From Entoloma clypeatum (lineage: Eukaryota > Basidiomycota > Agaricomycetes > Agaricales > Entolomataceae), in NCBI GenBank assembly GCA_963565915.1, contig OY751489.1, forward strand, positions 1,550,001 through 1,614,000: DNA of 64,000 nucleotides. Direction: 5' to 3'. A model generated the notes under the pieces. That model was not told the DNA's origin and did not search any database. It was given only the letters and a program-made list of their open reading frames with translations. The position numbers and the translations under genes were made by a program. Positions 44,966-57,040 of the stretch are shown piece by piece; within the stretch, counting starts at the first letter, position 1, and the number at the start of each line of letters is the position of its first letter.

Positions 44966-46268
44966 ATCAGCAGGCGGAGGATTCGCCGGCTGGTTCTGGA
45001 CCTCAGGATCATCCTGATTTGAAGGTGGTACATCAGCGCCGTCACGCTGGTTTCCATTTGGAGCAGAAGGGGGATCGGAGGATTCATCTCCGCTCGGCTG
45101 ATTATGCCGGTGGGAATGATAATGAACATCTCCGTCTCCAAAGTGGTGATCAACATCGTCATCAGGGTTTCCATCATCCTGAGACTCATCATGGGAAGGC
45201 TCATTTCCCATGGGTGTGTGTTGTGGCACTTTGGTATCCGGACACCTTGGAAAGAGTGTTTCATCAAATACCGCGATAGTACCAATAAAGATACTGTTTT
45301 TATCAGTCATAAACTGATATGCTTTCATTCCTGGTTTAAAACCCATAAAGGTCATAAGCTCTGCACATGGATTTAATTTATTCACATGGCGTTCTTCAGG
45401 AATATAAACATAGGCAGCACAGCCTAAAACACGGAGATTTGATACATCTGGTTTTTCCTCTTTTAGAGATTCAAAAGGTGTTTTCCAATAAAGTCGTTTA
45501 ATTGGCGTGCAATTATAGACATGCACGGCGTGTAAAATGCAAAACTCCCACCATGATTGTGGTAAGCAGGCAGCAAATTGCATCGCCTGTGCTTTCTCTA
45601 CAATGGTGCGGTTAATTCTTTCAGCTCAACCGTTTTGTTGGGGTGTATTGGGAGCTGAAATTTCCACGGCAATTCCAAGATCCTCGAGGTATTTTACTAC
45701 CCCAGTTTCCTTTTTGAACTCTCCCCCTCCATCAAAATGCCATCGGCAAAATTGGGCATTAAACTGGGTTTTCATAAGCGTTGTCCACTTTTTGAATGCA
45801 TCAGAGGTATCGGATTTGAGTTTCAACAATACCGTCCAAGCATGCCCAGAATAGTCATCCAAGAAGCTGACGTAGTATTTAAATTTGTGATAGGAGGCGA
45901 CAGGAAACTCTTTGAGGTCCAAATGGAGCAACTCAAAGGGTCTGGAAGCACATGAAGATGAAGGAGGGAAGCTTTTCAACCTCAACTTTGCTTCTGCGCA
46001 GGGACGGCATGGCTTATCCTTAAGGGGAAATTGGACATCCCTTGGGAATCCATCACATGCGTCGGGTGCCTTTTTCAGGGTGTGCAAACCGCTGATGCCA
46101 AATGCTGTAATCGGCTTTATAGACATCAATATTTCTAGCATTTAGCTGCGTGATTTGTTCAACATGTGTATTTACCCAGTATATTGTTGAACCAGAAAAA
46201 TGAGGTTCACATCTAAGTACACACTTTCCATCTTTGAAGAAACTAAGATTGTCAGCTGAGCCCTTCAT
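44966..46268 (-). pseudogene. pol: copia integrase region
   Basis: Pre-integrase motif (YSIWHQRFAHP), then a frame change near 46,080-46,140, zinc-finger Cys pair (KPCRPCAEAK), and the integrase core with HLDLKEF, FDGGGEF and, after an in-frame TGA (45,628-45,626), AERINRT. The canonical sequence here is NGRAER, so this stop is again CGA-to-TGA. The C-terminal part (TPFESLKEEKPDVSNLRVLG, then a Gly/Asp/His-rich tail) is cut by the gypsy LTR; the last few codons read into the LTR. Confidence 0.85.
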
Positions 46269-46640
46269 GGAGGAAATATATGATTATTTTGCTTCATGTT
46301 CGAAATGTAAGAACAAATCCAAAGATACTAATGACGCCGAGTGGATCATGGATTCCGGCGCTAGTATGCACTTCACCACAGAGATGAGTGACTTTGCAAC
46401 GTACGAAGAAGAGAAATCTGTCCATACTGCCCAAACTGCGGGCAAAGCAAAGATCTCTATAAAAGGAAGAGGGACCGTGTTTATCACTCACACAATACCA
46501 TCACGTCAAGGAAAGCCAAGAAGTCTAATGACTCGGCTTTATCCGGTTCTACACATCCCGGAGCTTTCCACTCGCCTCATGTCAATGGGCAAAATTCTTC
46601 AAGAATCTGGATTAAATGTTGCTGAGGCAGCAACGACAGG
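46258..46640 (+). pseudogene. pol: copia protease segment, inverted relative to its element
   Basis: The plus strand encodes IMDSGASMHFTTEMSDF, the copia aspartic protease motif, followed by PVLHIPELSTRLMSMGKILQ. The rest of the element is on the minus strand. The segment sits exactly where protease should be, between gag and pre-integrase, so about 380 bp have flipped in place. CAGCTGAG at 46,253-46,260 and GTTGCTGAGGCAGCAAC near 46,617-46,633 mark the edges. Confidence 0.85.
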
Positions 46641-48206
46641 TGATTGTAAATAACTACAACCCGGTTCTAGTGACTCATCACGAATCTGGGTGTGTTCTTC
46701 TGTCATTGTGTGCTCATGTGAAACTTGTGAAAGAACATACCTCGGGTCATCGCATGACGATCCTCTGAAAAGCTTGTCGTCAACATCATCCGCCCAACTG
46801 AAACGCGTCTGCTTGGATGGTCCAGGTTCATCTTTGTCATACTCATATTCCTCATCAAAGTCCATCACTGTATCGGCATCATAATCTTGGCGTTCCATCA
46901 GGAACAGGGAAGCTTTGTCCATTACCTCATTGTCAGAGGTCGAATATATCCCCAGAATGTCTTCGGGGTATATGACATTATTGATGTTTTGGAGGGTCTG
47001 GGACATTCCCACAATGCCAAGAGATGTGACAACGTTGCGCACTGCCTGCATCTCAGGGTACATCGACGGTTGATTTACCAGAGCACCTGTGAAGCGTTGC
47101 GCAGACGTGTTTGTCATGCAATTGAGGAGTTCTCTCACACCAGCAGTCATGATATGTTCAGCGGGACTAGATGTCAACCGCAATTCGAGAGGAGGATGTT
47201 GATGGGGGTCAGTTGTTGGAGTAGAAGATTGTTGGGGGGGAATGACGCGTCCTGAGCCTGTGACAGTGGTGAAGGGAGGTGTCGGCAGATTCATAGTCAT
47301 TGCCGACGAGGCAATATGAGCCCAGCCAGCAGTATTACCTGCAGCGGCCTCTTGGGCGCGCTGGGCCTTTTTCCAACTCCGCGACCCTTCCTTTTTGGAT
47401 ATGAACGGCTGCTTCTTGTTTTGATCACTGGAATTGTTCAACGGTGTCTCCTTTGCCTTTCCTTTTCCTTTGTTCTGTTGATGAGGTTTGCCGGAATTCT
47501 GGTTTGACACAGAAGCATCAGCAGTTCCCAGACCATTGCGCCAGCGGGGTTCCTGTCCTTTCCGCTTGACAGCGGAGATCTTGTTGGCAGCTGGAAGTTG
47601 TGCTTCGGCTTGTATGCACATATGCTCTGCAGTTACAATCTCTTCAACATCTGTAAGTTTGAAAGTGTCTAACTTCCATTCTTTGGCCAGATGCGAACCA
47701 AGATGCTTCCACTTGGGAGGTAGACGGTGCACAGCAAGCATCTCTTGCAATTTAGGAGCGAAGGGGATCTTGTGCCCGTCAAGGCGTGCCAAGAGATCAC
47801 GGAATTTAGAGAATTCTGGATGGGGGTCACCACCAGTCAGGTGCCAATCGAGAGTCAAGGCGAAGTCTTTGAACATCTCGTCGGGGCCTTTGTTCTCAAA
47901 GAGAGTCTTCAGCTGATCCCAAACCTCTTTCGAAGCCTGGAATGCTGTAACCTCATGCTTTACAGATTCCACCAGAGACAAGACGATCACACCACGTGCT
48001 TTCAAGTCTTTCTCCTTCCACTCACGGAACTCCTTACGTTGTTCAGATGTCGAAGCGGCTGTCAGGGAGGTTGGCTGTAACCAGTCCCCGGATACGAGCA
48101 TCCAGGTCCCTTCAAACTGTAAAAACCCTGTCATCTTATCGCTCCACTCCTTCCAGTTAGAGCCAGTCATCTTGATGATAGCGGATTTGTAATCAAAAGA
48201 AGACAT
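46630..48206 (-). pseudogene. gag: copia Gag
   Basis: The start is chosen at MSSFDYKSAIIKMTGSNWKE (48,206), typical of copia Gag; an earlier in-frame ATG at 48,260 adds 18 residues. A Gag-polypeptide/UBN2-type region (VWDQLKTLFENKGPDEM ... FSKFRDLLARLDGHKIPF) is followed by a Lys/Gln-rich linker and a long Ser/Thr/Pro-rich and acidic tail. The frame is uninterrupted for about 525 residues until it enters the inverted segment and stops at 46,599. No zinc knuckle is seen before the break. Confidence 0.8.
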
Positions 48207-48260
48207 GTTTGATGCGAAGGGTGAGAGCGCAAAAGACTGGAAATAGAATGCATCAGTCAC

Positions 48261-48830
48261 ATGTCAAATTGCTAGATCTTAGATGAAACAGGGACACAGC
48301 AACATGTGTTTTACTCCACTAGGGTCCATCAGACCCCTATTCCACGTTTAACATCATACACAGAGTTAACTGGTAGACACATGTATGGAGGTGGATGGGC
48401 ATCGCGATCATCGGGGTATTATCGCCCGGATCTGCTAGCTCATCGCGCTACACGATGATGTGGGATTAAACATCCACATAATCATTAATGTTGTATGTAC
48501 AGATCAAGGTGCACTTGATCTATCGCGTTCGCGATGTAGCGGCATCGAGTCTACTAAGACTGCCAGCGACGAGCGCAATGGCGAGTCTCAGGGCTCATAA
48601 CCTGTTAGAACAGCATACAATCATATCAACACTGGAGGTAATCATGGTGGATGTGTCGTCTTGCAGTCCTAGTGTACTCTATGCTACACGCTACGGATCA
48701 TGTATCTACGATAGAGAGAGAATCGTACTACTAACCTTGAGAGGTGTTTGCAGGTGGGGGTTATTTGGTAAGAGCGTTATATTGCACAGAGAATAAGGAC
48801 AGTTTTATATACTAGTCTACTTATTTGTAC
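48261..48830. other. Probable copia leader and LTR remnant
   Basis: This is the region upstream of copia gag on the minus strand. It contains GATCATCGGGGTATTATCGC-like and TGTTAGAACA motifs and no open frame of note. LTR ends could not be defined because no second LTR exists in the window. Confidence 0.4.
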
Positions 48831-50407
48831 ACTATTTGTATGTCATGGGGTTGAGCACATGGCATGTCTAAAGGAAGCGGAACTCGTTCAACAGCAGCCA
48901 GAGAAAGGATGTTTTTCTTCTGAAAAAAGGAAATAGGGTGCATGTTGAATTTAAAACATCCTGAGGGCATTTTGACTGCTTAATATCTTCAGTCCAGGTC
49001 CAATCAAAAATAGCATCACTATAGCAACTATTTGTCACTCATTGGTTGCTATATCAGTGCAGCATCAGATTCTGATATTTCTGATACTTCTGATTCAATG
49101 AGTTCCTGTTTTAAACTGATCATATCTCCATGGATACTAATTGAAATTACATAATTTTTTTGATGAATGGCCCTGATCAAATGCTTCCTTTTATATACCA
49201 ACACCTTGGTATTATTCATATCAGATCCAAAGTTGTTCAACAGATATTCAAAAATGTCAAACATTGAATCAATTTTTTGAGTCACTGTACGTTGAGTATT
49301 TATTCTACAAGGATGCACACAGATCATGTACAAACAAGTACAAACAGAGTTCTGTCACAGAATCATCACCTTGCTTGTCAAGGTAGTCCCCAAAGGCATA
49401 ATTTGACAGATTTGCAGTGAGACTTTACACAACTACAAACACCCCTTTTTTGGCATGACATCGTGTGAAGATGAGAGACCTTGCTCATGTACTTAGTGTC
49501 TTACAATAAAAAGACAATGGGCAAGCCATTGTTCAGACCTTGCGATGTTGACAGATGCTCAAAAATGTGTTAAGAGCGTGCCCAATCATTTTGCAATGAC
49601 CTCACAGAATCACCTTTCCCCCATGGCTTCGGTCGACTCCTTGTGCCATGACTTGTGTCCAGCTTGTCTGTGAAGGTGTCAATGCTTACACATGTTAGGA
49701 ACCAAGACCACAGATCTTGAATTTCCTTATAGGATGAGTCATTGTGAAGGACCATGCTATCGCATTTTGTGGCATAATCTCGAAGTGCTGGGTGACATTC
49801 TATTCAATTGCTGCGCAACTTTGATTGCCGGGTGATTGTGCAGGGACACTTGGGGGAACTACTTATGGAGGACAAAATGTTGGAGAAATTGAATCAAGAA
49901 ACAATGAGAATGTGGGCCGATATGATTGCACTAAGGGTCCATGAATACGTGCCTCCTTAACCATACACTTGAAGAGTGTTGCGGTAACCAAAGATATCTA
50001 TAATCCCTAAGTGAATTGTCACCATGGGTCAATGTATATGAAGCAGCAAAATGTGCTTACTTATACCATGAATGTTGTTGTGGATACTTGCTATAGAGAA
50101 CGAAACACCAAAATGCATGACTACTGCATAATCACTTTCTAAGTCCCACTGACAGACGTTCCCAGACAGATTGAAGCAGCTCTCGTCATTGTGGTTTTTT
50201 GGAGGATCCCGCTGCTGCATCGCCTAGCTTTGATCAGTGTGCTTCTATGTGATTCAAATGGACATCCACAAGCCCTAGAGCTGTGAAAACCAGAGAATGA
50301 TTACTGCTCAAAAGTAATCCATCTTGAAAGTGTTGGCGACGTACATGGGAAATAGGACAGATCTGGTGCATGGAAGACGATAACAACCTTGAATGTAGAC
50401 TTATGCA
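48831..50407. other. Anonymous sequence with short decayed frames
   Basis: There are minus-strand open pieces of 60-95 residues (49,049-49,333, 49,570-49,755, 50,029-50,220; for example KPWGKGDSVRSLQNDW), possibly exons of a decayed gene. I recognise none of them. Confidence 0.35.
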
Positions 50408-50903
50408 TGTTACAGACTATACACTATGTTGATGATCTCATCATTCTTTTTACTCATCGGCCCGCCTCAGCACCCTCTTACTTATTTACTATGACACAGC
50501 ATCTTCTTTCTCTCACTTCGCTCCCATGCTGACTTGCCTTCCGCAGTAGTATTACTCACTCCGCAGTATGTATGACTCATGGTACATAGTCTTCCACAGT
50601 CACCTTACTCATGTGCACTGCCTTCCGCAGTACTGACTCATCTGCTATTGCCTATGGGCAGTATCTATATAAACCTCTTGTACTGTAGATAGATTCCTTA
50701 GATTTAGCAATCACATTGCTCTTTGCCTTTCCACTTTCTGCATACTCTGCCCGAACCTTGGAATGGTTTGTTAAGCATAACAAGTTGCTAAATCTTGTTA
50801 GATTCGCCCAGAGCAAAGAGAGCAACTACCAGACGAGTCAAGACATTGCGCTATTTTGAAGACTTCACCAGCAATCCATTCGCCACACCAGAAGCCCGAC
50901 AGG
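50408..50903 (+). mobile_element. gypsy fragment (E3): LTR plus start of gag
   Basis: LTR 50,408-50,782 (375 bp, TATATAAA near 50,666, AGATTTAGCAA at 50,700), PBS at 50,785-50,795, and gag leader to GAAGCCCGACAGG, where minisatellite element B begins. The gag ATG is lost (GACATTG). The rest of the gypsy element does not resume after element B. Confidence 0.88.
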
Positions 50904-53900
50904 TAGTGTTCGAGGGTTTGGTTCAGTTCGGTTTTGCGCCTCTGAGAGGGATGGACCAAGACCGAGACCAGTCTTTCAATACCACAAAAAGGTAAAAAAC
51001 CGGACCAGACTGTACAGGACTGGTCCATCACACCCACAGAGGGTGGACCAAACTGGTTTTGTATTATATATTGTGTCTAAATATATACATGTTGTATGTA
51101 ATGTCAGTGGGCATGAGTGGGAGGGCATTGCGCATGAGAAGGGGCTGTTGGGCTCAAAGAAAGGGTGTTGCACACAAAGAAAGGGGGTTGCGCGTGAGTT
51201 GGAGGGCGTTAGGCACAAAAGGGGGGGCTGTTGGGCACGGGTCACAGCAGCTGGGCACAAGAGGGGGCCTTAGGGCTTGAAGAAAACATGTTGCGCACAA
51301 AAGGGGGGCATTGGCACAAGTTGGAGGGTGTTAGGCAGGAAGAGAGGGTGTTGCACACACGAAGGGAGGGCATTGCATGCGAGTTGGAGGTCGTAAAGCA
51401 CAAAAGGGTGTCGTTGGGGGTGAGAGAGGGCTGTGGGGCATGAGTGGAGAGCGCTGGGCACGAGAAGGTGCCGTTGGGCATCAGAGAGGGCAGTTGGGCA
51501 TTAGAGAGGGCTGTTGGGCGCTAGTAAGGGCACAACTCACAAGGGGTGGCTGTTGGGCACACATTGGGCGCTAGCGGGGGCTGTTGGATGCTAGAGGGGG
51601 CCATTGGGTGTCAGTCAATGGTGTTGGGCACTAGAGGGGGTTGTTGTGCACGAGAGGCAGCCATTGGGGAGGGGAAGTGGCTGGGTGGAGTGGAGGTGGG
51701 GGATAAAAAAAGTATGGGAACATTTGGCTGGCTGTTGATTTATGTATGGTTTGACTTTCAGCAATTGCTGAGAGTGCTTTGTTGTCATGGGACACGATAG
51801 GTTGGCGGGAGGGGCTTAGTCAGCGTGTCCCGGGACACGGCGGCTGTGCACATCGTTGGATAGAGGTTGCTTGAGGTTGTAGGTGATGGCGGGGAAGCAC
51901 AATAATGATGCGCGGCGGCTGTTGATGGCAGGGGCCGCATAGATAAAGTAGCCGAGCAATGCAATCAAGCGAGATCAGCATTGAATGAGCCGAAAATGAG
52001 CCCGAGGGTCCTGCCAAAAAAGGAAGCGTGTCCCAGGAGCTGCTAAAGCACTTATTTTTCATGGGACACGATCTCGGTGGGGCTGCCAGTGAAAAACAGC
52101 GTGTCCCAGAAGATTCTAAGTCATCAACCAACAGCTGGGACACGCCGCTTTGGTCGGAAATCAGCCCTGAACATGATTTTGGTGATGGGGTGTTCCCAAC
52201 CTCAGTTTTGCAAGGTTCAGTAGTTCAAAAAATTCAAAAATTTTCGCCGAGTATGCCTTACATTTGGACCTACTGACTACAAAAAAAAATTGAGGGCATC
52301 GGGCCCACGGTTGGGGTGCCCGAGCCATTCGAGCACTCGGTGAGATTCAAAAAGACTGCCTGATCGGATTTCGGAGATCCCCGAGCTGCTGACCAAATGC
52401 TGACACACCCTGTACCTCCGTGTCCCAACGCGTTCTAAAGGTTGCTTAGCATCAATGCCGAGCGACATGCGCCGTTGAAACTCACGCCGTCAATACCCAA
52501 TCTGTGGCACTGTAAGTCCTAAAAATAGTTCTAAACCTATGTAGAGATACTCAAAAGCTAATAGTAAGTATTTAAACAGTTAGATACATGAGGTATGTAT
52601 GGTAGAAAGTCTGTACTGCAAAATGATACACAAAACACACTGTAAATCATGATAAACAGTGCATCATGAGTTCCTTCAAATACAAAAACCAGTATTTTCT
52701 TGCTTCCTCCTTTCCACAACCACTTTAAACTACCTGTAATATATATATGCTATTGAATCATTGTATGTGAGCCTATTGAGACCCTTCAAATAAAATTAAA
52801 GGACTTCATAAGATGAATATGAGCAAAGATAGATCGAAAATTTCACCAAAATTTTTTATTCTCAGGATTGGATTCTCCTCATTCGGGGCACCTCCCAGCA
52901 CATTTGTTTTTCAAATTTGATGCATTCATTATGGAGATATAACACCTTTACTGAAATATGCACATTTGATTATTCCTATCTGATCTGGACTTCTAAAATT
53001 TATATAAGGTATTTCAGAAGGTAAATACATATCCCATGTATAGTTCTATTACCTCAATCTATTATTAGACTATGAGGAAGGGGCCCATGTGCCTGCGCAA
53101 TGCATTCTGCACATTGTTTACTATTATTTGGTGGGAGCACCGCATCACTATATCATAAATTCTGTGGCAGAAATTCACAAAATAAATACATAGAAAGTGA
53201 CATATGATGCTATAGTACTTAATTGATATCGTGCACAAACTGTGTTGCTCCTGTGTAAGACATGTAGGCAGATGTGCAATGTTTTTTGTAAGTGTGTTTA
53301 CATTTCTTTGACACATTTGATGTGTGTGTGATGCACATCCAAACAAGGGCAGGCTATTTGCCCTTGTTTGCTTTTGGCTGACTTTCTGGGCCAAACCCTT
53401 TGCCCAATTCACCATCTGACTCTGCCAGCCCTCTCATGCCCAAGGGCCCTCTCTTGCGCCCAACAGTCTCGACTCACATCCAACCCCTCACTCATGCCCA
53501 ACGGCCCCCACTCGTGCCCAACGGCCTCAATTCGCGCCTAACACCCTCCATTTATGCCCAACGGCTTCAACCCACCAATTCTTGAGCCCAAAGGCCCTTT
53601 CTTGTGCCCAATGGCCTTGACTCACACCCAATGCCCTCCCTTCATGCCCAACGGCCTCGACTCACATACAATGCCCACCACTTGAGCCCAATGGCCCCAC
53701 TCGAGCGCAATGGCCTGTACTCACACCCATTCATGCCCAATACCCTGCCGTGTATATACATATATAGACCCTGTACCAGCACACAAAAGACTGGTTTATA
53801 CCGGTCTCAACCGGTCTTTTACTGGTTTTCAAAGAAAAAATTCTTGCTTGAGACCAAAGACTGGGGCCATCCCAATTCAGCAAGACATTCTTGGTCTATT

Positions 53901-53964
53901 TCGGTTCATTTTTGGTTCAGTCTGGTCTGGTTCCAGTCCTATTGAACTGAACCTTGAAACACTA
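50904..53964. mobile_element. Minisatellite-bearing element B, 3.06 kb including a nested insertion
   Basis: Starts TAGTGTTCGAGGGTTTGG and ends CCTTGAAACACTA. GTTGGGC-type array at 51,105-51,670, core 51,690-53,390, CCCAAC-type array at 53,400-53,755. From about 52,440 rightwards it is the reverse complement of element A (16,443-18,000) with very few differences, so this family moved recently. A 116-residue open frame of the core (53,065-53,415 minus) is identical in A, but I regard it as fortuitous. Confidence 0.6.
51780..52442. mobile_element. 663-bp unclassified insertion with repeated GTGTCCC/GGGACAC motifs
   Basis: It interrupts the element B core between GAGAGTGCTT and AGCATCAATGCC, which are adjacent in element A. 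TGCTT flanks both sides (51,775-51,779 and 52,443-52,447), a probable 5-bp target duplication. Seven GTGTCCC or GGGACAC motifs occur in both orientations, including near both ends (CATGGGACACG, CGTGTCCCAACG). No coding capacity; presumably a MITE. Confidence 0.6.
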
Positions 53965-54179
53965 GTCACTGTATGTTGTAATTTTTGACTGGTGGATCCT
54001 TGTATTGTTCTGTTATGATGGCACCATGCACCAGATCAGCAACACAGCTAGAGTAGCACAGAGCATCAGGATCTGTTGAAGCAGATAAGAAAAACTTCTT
54101 TTTCCATAAGTTCCGAGACGGCTGGTGGAAAACATTGCACAATGTCGGTTGAGGATCATAGGAGATACCTATGCCGTAA
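53965..54179. other. Anonymous sequence
   Basis: No gene, repeat or terminal structure recognised. Confidence 0.4.
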
Positions 54180-54189
54180 AGGTAATCCT

Positions 54190-54762
54190 ATTTTATGTTT
54201 CAACAATCAACCCTTGAACCTTATCATAGGTGAGATCATCATTGTAAAGATGGGTTTCTATGGCGAAGTCATTCCAATCAGAAGACAGGAGGGCAAATAG
54301 AAGCATTAGGGCCTGAGTTGATGGAGAAATACAGTGATGTGCACCAAGATGATTGAAGATCTTATCAAGATAATCCATTTTGGTTGCAGGCTGTCACTTT
54401 ATAGAAAGTTTGAAGGACAATGCAGCATGAATGTCAGACAGAACTGTTGTGTAAACAGCTCTTTCAAATCTATTTTTCAACTCAAACCCAGTCTCAGAAG
54501 ACATGTTTTTGGTGAGTTTGACCAACGGGTCAACACAAAGTTGAATATTGGCTAAAGCCATTTTATCTCTAATGTTCCATGCATTGACTTTAGTTGTATG
54601 GGCTTTTCTTGTAAGGTTAGCAGACATCAAGTGTCACTTCTCAGCACCAACAATTCACCACAAATCCTGAGATCTAAGGAACAAACACATGGTGTTTGCC
54701 CACTCAGGGTACTTGGTGCCATCGTGAACAGAAACAGAAATCAATGAAGTGATTGAGGACAT
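54190..54762 (-). pseudogene. gag: Decayed copia Gag (second family)
   Basis: On the minus strand from an ATG at 54,762: VSVHDGTKYPEWANTMCLFL, then SQDLW followed by TGA where Trp is typical, a further TGA, then NIRDKMALANIQLCVD and, after another stop, KMDYLDKIFNHLGAHHCI, MLLFALLSSDWNDF and NDDLTYDKVQGLIVE. Order and motifs are those of copia Gag. Downstream pol is absent. Confidence 0.75.
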
Positions 54763-55063
54763 GTTTGTTTCTAAAAAGAAACAGTGGTCAGCAAATATTC
54801 AAGAACAATTCAAACCAATAAGAGGTATTGTCTGAATCATTTGTGACACATGTCAGAGAGAGTTATATAATAGCCTTTTTAAGATATGATAAAAATGTCA
54901 CAATGCTGTGTGTATTTTAAGATAGCTGCCTAAAGTGATGCTTCAGTCTTTACAATGAGATGACTCTTCTGCTCTCATCGCTGTTGTGCTCAAAATGGGA
55001 GGATAAGTCCTTACTGAGAGCTTCCCAGACATTCGGCAGATCTCCCACCCAGGGATTCTAATA

Positions 55064-55267
55064 TGTGACTTATAGTCACATGGTGTGACAAGCACATGAT
55101 GTGACATAACATGAGACATGTTATGCATGTCTGACACATATCTACTAGAACGAGTCTAGATTGTTCTAAGTATAGAACACTTCCATATGTAACTCCATAT
55201 GGGAATACACATGTTTATAGCCATGTGATTGATTGTCGAGACATCTGTCTAGAATAAATTCTCAACA
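55064..55267 (-). repeat. Probable copia LTR, minus orientation
   Basis: A 204-bp sequence (TGTTGAGAATTTATTCTAGA at its start on the minus strand, TAAGTCACA at its end) lies about 300 bp upstream of the copia gag, where its 5' LTR should be. It recurs in the opposite orientation at 57,041-57,248. Confidence 0.55.
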
Positions 55268-55926
55268 GAACAGTGAGACCAAAACCCCTTTACTTTCTCA
55301 CAACCATCTCACCATTTTGTTCTCCAGTTATTGGGCAAGGTGCATTGACACACAGTCCAAATTATATTTATAAGTTCGAGATATTGACCAGTTGTTGTGG
55401 CACAGCCAGAGGTAAAACAACACAGCGAGATAATTCTAGAGAGGAAAGCGACGTCTCATGACATGACGCCAGACATGTATCTTTGATGAGTTAATGGTAA
55501 AATCGTCCAAAAATGAAAGAAGAGATGTATTCTCATCTTCAAGTTCACCACAAAGTGCAAACCCTGTGTTCAAGTCTGCTATTGAGCAAACTCAAGGCGA
55601 CATGATGTCTGGATGAGTAAAACCTGAGGTCAATCATGGTATTGACAATTGTATGTACAACAATATTATGTGTAGGTGAATGTGAAAAGTTGCATACTCC
55701 AGTTCTATACAAAAGTAAGCCCATATGGAAAGTATGGGATGATTGAAGGCATATCAAAGGTCAATGGCACATCCAATAAACTGTGCAATATGATTCCTAT
55801 GACCAGCTGTGCCCTGGAGAACCGGAGCACCTTGGACAATTTGATGTGCAGTAATAAAATCTGCTTTGTAAAAGGCCACAGCTTTAACAGTGGCATCAGG
55901 GATGGGTGTCTGTATACCTTATGGGA
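55268..55926. other. Anonymous sequence
   Basis: Short frames only; nothing recognised. It ends at the GTTTCAGT target of the MITE. Confidence 0.4.
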
Positions 55927-55934
55927 GTTTCAGT

Positions 55935-56462
55935 TAGTGTTCAAGGGTTCAGTCCAGTCCGGTTTTTTGATCAAAAATTTGATGAACTGGAGACTGGCAG
56001 TTCACTTTTTTTTCTCAAAGTCTGAAAAGACTGGACTGGACTGGTAAAGACTGTTTTAAACCAGTTTAAACTGGTAAAATTCTCAGCCATTTATAAACCT
56101 ACCAAAAGCCTGATTTTTCAATCAAAATCTTGAAAATATACTCATTTTGTTATCAATAACATGTTTCTCAAGCATTCTGGATGTAAAAATGATTGAAAAC
56201 TGTATAAAAGAATATCTTTGCCCATAAAAGTACAGTTTTTGAATGAATATATGGTCAAAAACTGGAACCAGTTCATATTTTTCAGACCCAAAACTAGAAC
56301 TAGGGGTGAACCAGTCCAATTTTTTTCCATATTTGGAGAGACTGGAGACTGATTGAGCTCAAAATCAGTGAGACCTGAACTGGCAGTTCAGGTCTCTCCC
56401 AGTCCAGTCCAGTCCAGTTCAGGTTCATTTTCCAGTTCATAAGACTGAACTCTTGAACACTA
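55935..56462. mobile_element. hAT-type MITE, 528 bp, with perfect 8-bp TSD
   Basis: TAGTGTTCAAGGGTTCAGTC and the inverted end GAACTCTTGAACACTA, flanked by GTTTCAGT at 55,927-55,934 and 56,463-56,470. Interior closely matches the MITE at 3,370-3,899, with a small deletion near 56,180. Confidence 0.9.
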
Positions 56463-56470
56463 GTTTCAGT

Positions 56471-57040
56471 GAGTTGTGTTATCAAAGACCTTTGAGACTG
56501 ATGAAATTCATGGGTCAGGGTGACCTTCAACTTATGGCTGCACTGATATCTGCTGCACTAGGAGGATTAGCAGTTGTGGGAAACATATTAAGCCAGCTAT
56601 GAGACCAGGGGAAACATTCAAGATGATCTGGGGGAGTGGTTGTGCCATGGTGGTAAGAGCAGAGAGTGATTTGAAATTTGAGAGTAGCTGCTTTCACGGT
56701 TGCCAACACTCAGCTTCAATACTCAGTCTGAGGATCTTTGACTTGAACAGCCCTACAAATTTTATGAGCTCCATGCTTGGCCTCTGAGGAAGCTCCAAGG
56801 CGTCTTCATCTCTTCCGGCTCAATATGTGCTCTTCCTTTTTTTTTTATCCGCCTTGTTGCCATTGCCTTTGAATCTACAGCTATGGTCCCCGATCTTCTG
56901 TGCCACAACCATGATATGAACTGACTGAGTTTGGAGGAAGAACATACCATCTATCCCAGTCATCCTCTGTTCAGACAAGCACAGGCTTCTCAAGCTGTGC
57001 GGGCCCATCACATACTATACCTACCTCCACTGCATACAAG
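56471..57040. other. Anonymous sequence, weak copia-gag-like traces on the minus strand
   Basis: Minus-strand pieces such as VAQKIGDHSCRFKGNGNKAD (56,820-57,011) faintly recall a degraded CCHC knuckle and basic tail of a copia Gag. Too little remains to be sure. Confidence 0.3.

Larger units (their letters stand above)
44966..48260 (-). mobile_element. Ty1/copia element, minus strand, truncated and internally rearranged
   Basis: Reading leftwards: gag (48,206 to about 46,630), a protease segment that lies inverted on the plus strand, pre-integrase and integrase (46,268 to about 44,966), then the gypsy LTR. Reverse transcriptase and RNase H are missing, cut off at the gypsy junction. No 3' LTR is present. 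Confidence 0.88.
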
